A stretch of DNA of 64,000 nt from Eutypella sp. D-1 (lineage: Eukaryota > Ascomycota > Sordariomycetes > Xylariales > Diatrypaceae). The notes beneath the pieces are model-generated. The model searched no databases, was not told where the DNA came from, and was given only the letters and a program-made list of their open reading frames with translations. The position numbers were made by a program, and so were the translations under genes. The DNA lies in the NCBI GenBank assembly GCA_023313575.1, contig JAJTTP010000027.1:310001-374000 (forward strand), written 5' to 3'. Below are positions 35,601-46,500 of the stretch, piece after piece (position 1 is the first letter of the stretch; every line of letters starts with the position of its first letter).

Positions 35601-36143
35601 AGAGCACAGAGGGAGCATGCAACTGATAAAAAGGAGTTTCGACGAGATCAGCGTCGCTGGGAGCGCGATGAACATGCAGGCCACAGCACTTTTGACACCT
35701 CACCTCCCTATCTTCACCTCCCGCTACGCTTCCCGTCCATACGTAACAAGGGCAAAGACAAGGGCAAACAACGTGCGACGGATGGCTTGTTTGAAGATCA
35801 GCACACCCATGCGTCAGACGAGCAATTCTACGACACACCCGCAACGGTGAGCATCATTAGAGACACAGAAGAGGATGAGAGAAAGAGGCGCGACAGGGAG
35901 AGGAGGGAAAAGAGGCTCTCGAAGAAAAAGGACCGAAGCTGGTCGAAAAAGACGGAGTCCGGATTTGTAGTACGCCACGCCAATGTCGAGAAAATCCGAG
36001 AGCCGAAGCCGCGACGGCCAGATCAGGTCAAGAAGCTCGTGAACCTGTACAGGGAGAAGTCGAACAGCTATAGGATGCTAAGTAGGCTGGGAAAGGGATC
36101 TGGCCCTCGAGATAATAACGGCCCTAGTGGGGGAAGAAGCTGA
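32648..36143 (+). CDS. Large disordered basic protein, frame interrupted by internal stops (possible pseudogene)
   Basis: Two long coding stretches, 32648..33403 and about 33537..36143, look like one gene. The first contains ordered words (PDYRHPLRHR, LIDRISRFKKSC, ADVFYSAARDLGSPKAAN, SSLSKRLG) and is stopped by TAG at 33401. The same frame then continues with coding character, DPRRVADKKRLFEKTE, whose VADxxxxFE pattern recurs twice later (VADLRNSFEQN, VADLRKLFDRP). A GTGAGT donor at 33453 with an acceptor at 33552 (CTAG) links in phase to the second stretch, 1132 codons in all including the TAG. The rest is Ser/Pro/Arg-rich, with a charged coiled-coil-like region near RRRSRYEAKRAQREH and a basic C-terminus (RRPDQVKKLVNLYREKSNSY). 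Family not recognised; possibly cytoskeletal or cell-cycle related, by composition only. Confidence 0.6.
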
Positions 36144-38249
36144 ACATTTTTGCTATGGTGACATGGGATAGGATGGGGGAAGGAAGGAAAGCCAAGTCGA
36201 CATAGCTGAGTATTGTTGTAAGATGTTCTCTGTTGCTCTATGGAATAGCCCCTCGCCACAGACTTATGGGATGGGATCCGTTCTGCTACGGATGTGATGG
36301 TTGTTTTGGGAGCCAGCCAGCCATATCATATCTCCAAGATGGACAGATATTTATTTCTTTCATCGCTTAGCACATACACACACATGGGGGACCAGTTAGT
36401 GTAAGCAGTGTTGATAGGGATGGAGGCTGTGGACCGGGAATGCTTGTACGTGTGTACGCTTATATATAGATAACTATACCTTACCTAGATGCTTAATTCA
36501 CTAATCTACTAATGCAAGACCTTTAACCATTTTAACTGGAGTGCGATGACGAGAAGAGAAGAGAAGCGTAAGAGTGTTGACTTCTGGTATGGAGATGGTG
36601 GCAGGTTGGTGGGTGTCACCGCTTTGTCGAGCCTCCATACTGGGGATGATAATCCCAGGATGACTACATAGTCACACTCCAGGCTCCTACAACCCCCACG
36701 CCAAAGCCCCCACATTTCTTTCTAGAGCGAAGCCTTCGGCGATGACAGGTATGAGAGGATGTAGGGGCAAGGGTAAGGCTCGGGTGAGTAGGAGGGGGTG
36801 TTCGGGGCTGTCGGGGTTAAGATCGGTGCGGCGAGGAGGTTAGACTTTGAATTGATTCTATCATCGTATGCATCTAGGCCATAAGCGGTGCATTCGACAT
36901 GTGAAGTATGACAACCCGAGAAGAGGTCAATATCGGCGCCCGATATAGAGTGAGCTTTCCTACATAGTACAGGGGCATTTTTTACAGAGCGAATAGAGGG
37001 CAGCAGGCTGCCACAAGGTAAATCGAGTACCTAAGAATCTGTGCTGGCGGTCCCGGAAAGAAAAACCAGGCGGGTCATCGGGTGAAACTCAGGCTGTCAG
37101 AAGATTTTATCACAAATGTGTGCACAGCTGTGTACACACGAGTGGCGGCCAATGATTTCTTGTACTCCGAAGTGGATCATCAAATAGAAACCCTTGAAAA
37201 ATAGGGGCCCCAACACATTTGTGTTCATGCTACCACCGTAAGAGGAAATCGTCCAATCATAATCGTAGTTGATTCCAAGGTATTTCCTGGCCAAGCGATA
37301 GTAGATGGGTTGCAGCACTTGGAATTTATTGGTCACTCACAGTGCGAACTTTTCACCTTACTGTGGGTTGAAGATTTGTAGTTTTTGCAGAGTCGCATAT
37401 TCGATAGACCTGAAGCCTAAAGGGCCTCGCTCACACCTTTCCGCGGCTGCGAAGCCTCTGATTGGCCCCTTAAAATTAGGTAGGATTACTGGACGCCCCC
37501 GGCCTGCATTTCTTTTTGTGCACTATCGCAGCCCAAGGATTCTACAAAATCGAAATGGCGGTAACAGTACCTTATCATCATATATGAAATCGATCAAAGG
37601 ACATTGTCGGCACCTGACGAGAAACCTTATTTCCCCCATACTTCTTCTCTATTTTTATTCCTATTTGCTTGCTGGCCCGCCGGTTAGACCTCATCTAATA
37701 CCATCTATATCTTAAGAGAGCGCTCCGTGCTCTGAAAGGGAACCATCTTTCCAAAAGCAATGCTAATAGCGTGAAATGAAAGCTTATCAACATCAAAAGC
37801 CCCTTCACAGTCAAAAGCTCAGGAACTCGCTGGTATTCAACCCACATCTATGATGGGCGTACCTAAATGTGTCGGTGAAGTGAAACTATCTATCTTTTTA
37901 TTTCCCTCCCACATCTGGTCTGCTCAATTACATGATTCATAGCTTGTAACCTTTTGACAGTTCGAGATTCCTGCTCTTATATATACCAGACATCTGGCAT
38001 AAGGAACCAAGTGTGTTAGGAATGAAAATAACCCCTCTCATGGCCAACTCCCCAAACAGGCCCGTGCCAGCATCGTGTGGCTTGGCTTATCGACTTAACA
38101 GCCCTTTCTGATAACCGAAACAAGTTGAGCGAACTCTCTGACTGGGGAACCAACCCTCTAGGGCTTTCCGGCATTGGTGTCTTTTGGTTCCCAGGTTGTT
38201 GACAACCTCCATGACTACATTGACGACCCCTGCAGTCTCCTTTACTCCT
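36144..38249. other. Intergenic region
   Basis: About 2.1 kb with only short ORFs, the longest being 37305..37715 (136 codons, no recognisable features). No repeats of note apart from short GA-rich and AT-rich runs. Confidence 0.5.
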
Positions 38250-39853
38250 CTATATTAGCCTCAACTTGCGCACCCTCCCCATCGTTCCCAGTCTAGGTAC
38301 TTGAAATAGGTTTCTTTTTCCTCTTCCATCAGAATCAATGACCAGCCATAAGTACCGGCCGAACCACGTCTGGCCCTTGATTGAATGGCTTCTTCGGGTT
38401 TGATACAACCAGGAATGTCCTCGAATCAAACCAAGGGCAGAGAGCTGACTGAATTTCGGGCACAGCACGAGGGAGGTCACTCCGACGACTTTCGGCGAGT
38501 CATCTGTCATGAAGAGTTTCTGCAGATCAGGGCTCTACGGTGGCCATGAACCATCTCCCCGAAATAGTCTGAGTCTTGTACTCGTCAGATACCGTCTCAC
38601 ACTCTCTACCACGCATCAAGAAAGGGAGCATTACCTGTAGGTGCGCGGCTGGTGGAGCCATTGGAAGCGCAATACGGTCAACTAGTTCAGAAGCAATACC
38701 CTGGGGATTCGGCTCTATTTCATGAAGTTCCTCTCCTGCTTCATTGCCGCTCTCATGCGAAGTGTCCTGGGCCAGCATCATGGCTGCTTGTCGCTCTTGG
38801 CTGTCCTGATCGTCGAAACGATTCTCTTGTGAGGCAATCGCTTCGGCATCATTGTGCTGGTAGGCACGAGCTGCTCGACGGTATCGCAGGTAGAATTCCA
38901 GACAGATACCAAGGATGGCGCTTGCGATAGTCGCAAGAATCCCCCCAACAGCCAGACTGTTGGCTACGTTCCATTTGTCCTCGGATCCTAGAGCGTGATT
39001 ATTGTTAGATTATTGGATAGGTTGACGCCCGTGTCATGATGCTTCAGAACATTTACAATTCTTACAACCACGGGGCCCAACACTGAGCAGTGTCAAAGTG
39101 CTCGGTCAGCGCCTCGCGGGGTATAGAATAGGCAGGCGGTTAACAGTCCTTCTTGCCCTATTTCTCCCTTCCAATTCAACCTCTCTGTCCTATACGCACT
39201 TCGAGGAATGATCGCGAGGGAAGTCAACTCCTCATAAGACCACGTGTGTATACTGCCTGGGTGGGGAGGGGGGTGTGGCATTTCTCACCTCGCTTGACGT
39301 GCTGCTTGAACCGCTCTTCGATCCTTGTTCTACTCATCGGAGCATTCTGCGGGTGTGGCTCGACATTGAATTGAGCACCGAGAATCTCCACGCCAACATG
39401 GAATACGAGGCAAACAACCATGACAAGTGTCTTTCGAACGGTGGTATTCTTCAAGTTGACTAGGATGGATAGCAACAAGAGTACACTTAGACACATGGCG
39501 TCCACGGTATCAGTTGGATCGGGCGTGACGATGATCCAGGTGGCCAATGTGTAGCATCCAACTGCCAACTCTTCGCTAATATTGTACATGATGTCCTCGC
39601 CAGTGAGCTGGTTGAGGACTCTCTCTAGCATCGTCACGAATGCTATCACCGGCAACGCGTCGATCTGGTCTGCATCCGAGGCTTTCGCGACAAAACTATG
39701 GACGGATATTCCGGTGAGAAGGACAGTTAGGACGGTGGTCATATGCGAAGCAATCAGGAACGATCGGTATCGCTTAGTGTGGTCGAGAAACACCATGCTG
39801 ACGTTCACGATTGCTACGCCTATAAACCAACTCCTCCCGTACGTAGTGATCAT
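38250..39853 (-). CDS. Multi-pass membrane protein, family unknown
   Basis: A three-exon model, 39289..39853, 38635..38987 and 38250..38519, gives 395 residues. The first junction (GTGAGA donor, CTAG acceptor, phase 1) is strong because it makes RGSEDKWNVANSLAVGG run into a clear helix. The second (GTAATG donor, CTGCAG acceptor, phase 0) is less sure; reading through instead would stop at 38527. Helices are visible at FIGVAIVNVSMVFL, MTTVLTVLLTGISVH, LAVGCYTLATWIIV, MCLSVLLLLSILVNL, LVMVVCLVFHVGVEIL and GGILATIASAILGICLEFYL, the last followed by RYRRAARAYQH on the cytosolic side. The tail is acidic. The 5' end is uncertain: the frame stays open for about 15 codons upstream without a Met, so an upstream exon is possible. 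It is divergent from the C2H2-module gene. Confidence 0.65.
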
Positions 39854-40961
39854 CTTGAATAGAGTTCGGTTGGTAGGTTTTGGGAATCGACAGGAACCAG
39901 GTGGCTTGTTAATCAGTTATCTGTGTGCCGGTGTTGACTATCGATGTTACTGTTATGGTCGAAGTCCTATATATCTGACAGGTCAGTGTCTGCACCATCG
40001 AACCATAGCCTCTTGTCATGTCTTTCGTAACCTCCAGCATCCTCTTCCAGAAGTAGGTAGTAACAGTAACAGAGGTGTTTACATGGAGTAATAATAATTC
40101 GCCTCGAGCCTTACACAATGCTATCTTTTAGATAATGGTCCCTCCCTCACGTACCATAGTTCGTAGAACAATGGTTCAGAGGCAAGAGGGGTCCGGGGGT
40201 AGAAGGGCTGGGTTGAGCTAGGTTGGGTTAGGTTGGAGTAACGGTGGCGGCGTGAAAATAATCTTCCAATGCACTATGGTACTTGATTGCAGTCTAATTC
40301 TCTTCTAGTAATATAGGGTTACAAAAGACTCACTTGATGATATTGCCAGTTGAATATGACGAGGTAGAAACTCAGGCCGAGATTTTAAAGAGGTCTGGCG
40401 GAAAATGCAAAAGAGTAAAAAACGTAGAGGTTCAAGTATGTTCCCGTTAGTAGACGTAGGGGGGGAGCAAGGCCCGGAAGTCAAGGATCACTCTATCTAA
40501 GGAACCCCATGAAAGTTAACCAGTATTCCGCCCAACTCGGGCTGCCTGGTCGGTTAGAAAAGTAGCATATATCCGCTATGTAGAAATCGCATATAGCTTT
40601 AAAATGAAATTATCCACGACCACTGAGAAGTGTGTATTCAAGGGCCGAAGTGATCATGGCTGCGTGTGGCGTCTGACATGTTAAAACCAAGGGTTTAAAT
40701 TCATAATGCTACGCTTCAGGCCCGATGCACCGACAGGATGTCATGATGATATTGTTCTCCTTGAAATAACCCTATTGCTCCAGCCGTACGACTTTATTTA
40801 GTTATTTAACTCTTTCTTCAGACTACCTAGACACGCCAGTGGTGTACCTACTATATGATATCTCCACACTCGATGCCGGGCCAGGTGAACAATCAATTTT
40901 CAAGAATTATATCTATGAATGACTGTCCGGCGTATTTAAATTCACGAAGAATATTCCTAGT
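39854..40961. other. Divergent intergenic region
   Basis: The 1.1 kb between the membrane protein and the C2H2-module protein. It may hold a 5' exon of the minus-strand gene (an open stretch at 39909..40118). Otherwise it is AT-rich, with TTAAAT- and TATTTAG-like words near 40790-40810. Confidence 0.4.
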
Positions 40962-42754
40962 ATGGCCAGCTCTCCTTCCTCGCCTTCCTACGTTGAGCCC
41001 GCTTCGATCTCCGACATGGAGCTATATAGTCCAAACATGGGGGTGAACTGTTGGTTTGGGGAGGTTATTCAGGATCGTTTTGATGAGCCCCCGTGGGTTA
41101 TAGATTCCGGAGAAGAGAGCATACTTAGTTCGAGATTGCCCGAAGCGGTTGGGCCGTCAGACGACGGTCATCAGCAAGACAGCATAGAGTTCCGCAACAC
41201 ACAAAATGAATCCTCCATACATCTGATCCAAAAAATGGCGTGCCCATTCCGCAAGGCATTTCCTAGAGAAAAATGTGTTTCACGCGCATGCAAGGATCCT
41301 GGCTTCGACAGCATCAGTCGACTGAAGTACGGTTGAGATCAGTCAATACTTCTTCTTCCATCCCCTCTGTCTGAATAGTTAAGGAACGTTTCTTGCAATT
41401 GATTCTAATACAGCATTTAGACAGCACATTTTCAGATGTCATACTGGGCACACCTGTAATCGGTGCTCTGCTCCTCCGGCTGATCCAAAACGCACGAGAC
41501 GAATCCACAAAAACATAATAGCCTGCGAGCTATATATTGACAACATTCAAGAGAAGCAACTGCGGGAGCGTAGCACAAGATCGAGTCCACGTGAACAGTG
41601 GTATGGGATATGGAAGGTTATTTTTGATGGGAGACCGCGGCCACGGTCACACTGTGTGTATCTCTCCAGTGTGATTGATTTGGCTTCACACTAACGCTCA
41701 TAGATGTTGACGATGATAGCTTCTCCTCTATTGATATTAGGAGCCGACGTGATGGCTTGGGGTTGGAGATGCCAGTTGTAAACGACGAGGAATCCATCAC
41801 GACGAAAGCCCCATTGCTAAGTGACATTCAGTCGCTATCTTCCTGCCAATCCGCTGTACAGGTCCTCCCTAGTTTGCTTTTCATGACAAGGCCCAAGCTT
41901 ATACAATCTACTAGGCAAACTATGAACCTCCCCTGTTAACTGAACCAGAGAGTCCACTGCCTATGTGGTGTGACAGATTCGATGCGCATATCATCAGTAA
42001 CAAGGGAGCGACAGAAGACCGAGATGTGGATGTGGGTAGTTTTGACATTGACCTTCTGTCCTCTGTCGAGATGACTACACCGCCAGCAATCGATATAAAT
42101 ATCACAAATCATGACGACGTGACTCTTCGGCAGCCTCCCATACAATCGCAAAGACACGAACCCACGGTGATAAATTCAGGAAGCATTGAGTCGCCGGAGA
42201 AGTCATGGGATATGCAAAGGCTACTCGCCTGCCCCTTCTACGTGAAGTTCGGAGTCGCCTCTTGCTTTTCCGGACTCAGGCGCATTTCAGACGTCCGGCA
42301 ACATATACACCGCAAGCACATGCAGCCACTTCACTGCTCAACGTGTGGTGTCGTCTTTGGGCATGAGTCAAGCAAGAATGAGCATGTTCAACGCAGTGAT
42401 TGCAGCCCGACCGCTGTCTCATTACCCGGTGTTACAGAGGCTCAGTGGAAGCGTATCTCCTCCTTTGCCAAGGGACAACCTGTTCGCAGCGACCATGAAC
42501 GATGGTACGAAATTTGGGACATAATATTTCCAAACTCCTCACGACCACCTTCTTCCCGGATAAAGATAACATCTTCCGAGCTCAGTAGACGCGTGGATGC
42601 AATGATCCACAAGTACAAGAATAGCCCAATGATGCAACAACTCATTGACAACTCATCGCTATCCGCGCGACTAGGGGCCTCTGAAGTGAGAGCCATGGTT
42701 GAAGAAAGCCTGCAACATTTTCATGATTTTGTAAAGAAGGAAGACACTATGTAG
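40962..42754 (+). CDS. Protein with duplicated C2H2-like zinc-binding module
   Basis: Four exons, 40962..41326, 41421..41653, 41704..41855 and 41915..42754, give 529 residues with every junction in phase (2, 1, 0). The same module appears twice. Module 1, about residues 92-199, reads ACPFRKAF, then SRLKQHIFRCHTGHTCNRC across the first splice, RIHKNIIACE, and QWYGIWKVIFDGRPRPRS. Module 2, about 354-445, reads ACPFYVKF, ISDVRQHIHRKHMQPLHC, TCGVVFGHESSKNEHVQRSDC, and RWYEIWDIIFPNSSRPPSS. These fungal C2H2-like modules are found near, or fused to, HET and NACHT-type proteins; the biochemical role is not established. The C-terminus is helical. The first junction is supported because it alone rebuilds the HxxxCH arrangement of module 1. 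It is convergent with the NACHT-ankyrin gene. Confidence 0.82.
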
Positions 42755-43511
42755 GCGGGGGAGAGGTAGCTATACTTGAGACGTTGCTTATAAGAGTTAT
42801 CGATGAAAGATGAACTTGATAAGGCCGACATTAATATATACCATACAAGACACAACGCCAGGAGAATGACGAAAGGTGACGGGGCAGCGGGTAACTAGGG
42901 AGAAACTGCAGGAAGGTGGGGATTCAAGAATATATGCGAAGGCCATTGGAAGTGGCGAAGAAGACTGGATGGAGCATTGCCAATTTAAGTGGGGACATAA
43001 TAGGGGTTCAAGCTCGACTCACAAAATGCAGCCGATGGGTACGGCTACATAGGGCTCACTATCAAAATTTCTCTGCCTCGCTATTTCTAGGAGACTGCAC
43101 TGTTCTGGCTATCACCTTATCATATAGACTTCCTCGTGAGATTCTCAATAATTACATGAGTTCCTGTTGCGCTCTGTAACGTCACTGTACGAGTGCAGTG
43201 ATGAAAACTCTTCAGTTCTTGGCAGGTTGAATTCGAATACGAAGTACTACTCGCGCACACTATATTATTCGGGGGTTTTCCGTGCTTCTTTTTCTCTTTT
43301 CATTCTTGACCAGGCACGACTACAGTGGTATACCTGCTAAAGAGGCCGTTGTGACAGCATATTCCGGACATCTAACAGGGTTCCTAGATGTGCAAACGTG
43401 CTGCGAAAGACAAACGTGCCTTGTAGGAACAATGATCAGCCCTACTGGGAAGGCACTCTATATTTTGATACAAGATTACATGTGAACAATATGAACCGGT
43501 TCCCGGAAAGC
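42755..43511. other. Convergent intergenic region
   Basis: The 757 bp between the 3' ends of the C2H2-module and NACHT-ankyrin genes. Two short ORFs (42916..43179, 43282..43485) lack any recognisable feature. Confidence 0.4.
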
Positions 43512-46500
43512 CTAATTCCAAGTTCGCGATCGAATCTGTGACCTTTCCACCAAAGTCTTGCTCTCCCGATATGGCGGGGCGGTGCCAGTCTCAATACGAC
43601 GCGGGTATATGTACCCATCTATCATGGTGGCAGATGTCCCGCGCCATTCCCGCCTTATCCATGCTAGTTTTTTGATCTGATCAAGGGTTGACTCGTGAGG
43701 TAGCTTGGCAAACGGACCAACAAGCCTTATTCTAGCCTGGACGATACCACTCCAGACGCCACACTGGCCTTGGACTATGCCAGGCTCATTTTCCTTGCTT
43801 CCTTCCTCGATGAGTAACCGTTCATTGAATTGCTTCACTAGTAGCCATGATCTTATAGTGCTGGACCGAGCTACAGATAGAGCGCTGGTAGGACCCTTTC
43901 GGCCAACGTAGGATATTGCTGCCCCACGTCGAACCAGAAGCCTTACGGCATCGAGATTGCCACAGGCACTAGCAATCATAAGAGCCGACCCTAGATGACA
44001 GCCTTCAAAGTCGATCTTCGCGTCTAGCAACAAGCAGTTCTGTATGACAGTAATAAGCCCCTGAGAGGCAGCTCTACAAAGTGGGCTCCATCCTTTCTCC
44101 GGCTCCAAATTAAGCCAGGTCTTGAACGCCGCGTCGGAAAGCCGCAAACGAAAATGGCGGAATGAGATCCATAAAAACGGGATGAATCGAAAGTCCCAGC
44201 GGTCTATCCAGTGCCACGGAAAGGGCTCTACATTTTTGAGATAGTGTTCCGAGTTAAGGAAAAAACTCTGGCCTGGCTTCCAGCAGAGTAGGCGGTTCAG
44301 AAGACTCCCATCACCATGGCGCTGGCTAGCCAGGTCAAACCCTATGTCTTCCATCGCTAGAAGCGACATGCAATGCTCGGGGTAAAGCATAGGACAGTAT
44401 ATACGCGATGGGTCAGATGAGTCGAATATGTCCGCGGCCTGAACGCCTAGGCCCTTCAAACCAGCTGTGAGGCATATCCTGGCCATAGGGACGAAGTCAC
44501 TGTTCCAAACAGATAGTACCTCAGGGAGAGAGCTTGTAAATATGGGGATTAGGGAAGCCCCATGATCAATAAGGAAGGCTGCCATGACAGGGGTTTGGGC
44601 GTAGTCCAACGGGCTTGCGCCACTGGAGTCGAGGCAGTCGATGCTTGCTCCGTTGTCCAGGAGTATCCTGACACTATCTATGTTGTCCGTGCGTACAGCG
44701 AGGTGAAGCGGACCAACTGCTATGTAATTATCTGACCCCTCTGGTATTTCAAATCCGGAGAGGTGATTCATAATAGTCCTCAGGACCTCACTACGGGGTG
44801 TTTGACAAATACGACTGTTGACAGTTAAAATGGAGTTGTGCTTGGCGGGGAAAGGTGTGGAGGGAGGTGGGGGGGGGGGGGGGGGGTAGAGTAGCATTTT
44901 CTAAACTTACCCAATCTTGTCGATGTTTTGCGCTACATGTGCAAGCAGAATTTGCAAGCCCTCCTCGTTCTCAAATTTTACGGCCATATGTATCGGCGCT
45001 TCGCCGCGTCGAAGCCAATCCTGCTCTTCTTCGAGATAGCGACCGAGGATGTTGGGGAGGATTGAGACGAACGATACGTCTGCAGATGCCAATTCGATTG
45101 CACTAGTAGTTATGCCGTAATGGTCTTTACAACATATCTCCATAGTGCTGGCGCCATTGTCAAGTAGCCACTGGGCAATCTCTGGTTTCCGGTCGTACAT
45201 GGCATAGAGCAAAGGGGAACATCCCTGACAATCGGGCATGCTTGTAGCAATGGGACAGCCTCTTGAATACAGGGCCTTGCATTCTTCGATCCCGGTGACC
45301 ATGATTGCTAGGCTTAGCTGTTGGAGTAGGGTCCTTGATTGTTCGTGAGATAGGGGTTCCTTGCGACTAGGGTCGCTACCCCCGTCAAAAGTCTGGTCGA
45401 GCAACTGAGCGATCTTGATATGACCTGCATCATGCGCGTACATCTTTGGACTCATTGATTTACCATCAATGGAGTTCAAGGCGCCTATATTAATCAAGCT
45501 TCTGCTCGCTCCGAGATGGCCATTCAAGACCGCGAAGTGTAAGGCTGTGGTGTTGTTCATGTCCACAGCGTTAACCAAGGCCCCCCTCGAGATGAGTACA
45601 TCTATGATGTGGGAGTGTCCTCCCATGGCAGCACAGTGTAGTGGCGATATTCCATTTTCGCAGACAGCATCGATATCGATTAGGCCCTCCTTGAGATAGA
45701 ACTCGACGCAGGAAAGATGGCCATTGTAGCAGGCGCTGTGAAGGTTGTTGGCTCTAGTCAAGGTCTCTTTTTCCCCAGAAATTGTCACCGAGAGCGTCAC
45801 GTGCCTATTCCAGTGGATTCGTACAGACATCTGTTTTGAGTAAACATGTAGCTTTCTCAAGAATGAGGCCCCACCATACATCGAAGCTGCGTTCGCAGCA
45901 TCGACGGGATTACTCTCCTCGGTCAGTGTTGGGTCCGCTCCTAAGTCAAGAAGAAATTCTGCACAATAGAATGAGCCCATTGACAGATGATGGATGAGCG
46001 GTGTAAGACTTCTCACTCCATCATGTATGAATGCGGCATTTATATCAGCCCCTTTGTCAAGAAGCTGCTGTATTAACCAGCGAAGACCCGGTTCCTCCGA
46101 ATGTACAGCGATGCTGTGCAAGAGACTTAAGCCTTTTCCATCAGGGTTGGATTCTCTAAGTCTTTCGGGGTCGGAATGGTTTAGCAACTTGCGAAGGATA
46201 GCCTTACCGTACTCACTTGAGCAAAGAGTCTCTACTTGAGGTGGTTGGCAAGCGTATTCAATTGCTGAAGCTCCATCTACTCGTAGATGAGTCGATAGGC
46301 CGTGCTTCAATAACGTCTCGACGGCGGTACCATTGCTTTCCGAGATGGCCTGCTTCAGAAAGCGGACTCCTACTTCGGTCGTAGAGTCCCAGTAGGGTGA
46401 AGAGAATATCGCTGCCTCCAATGTCTCACCTGTTACTATCTCTGTGATTCCTGAGATCCAAACATCGTTTCTCGTCAGAGAGAAGAATAAACAAGCCACT

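Noticed and set aside
37305..37715. 136-codon plus-strand ORF
   Set aside because: No recognisable feature, isolated in non-coding DNA.
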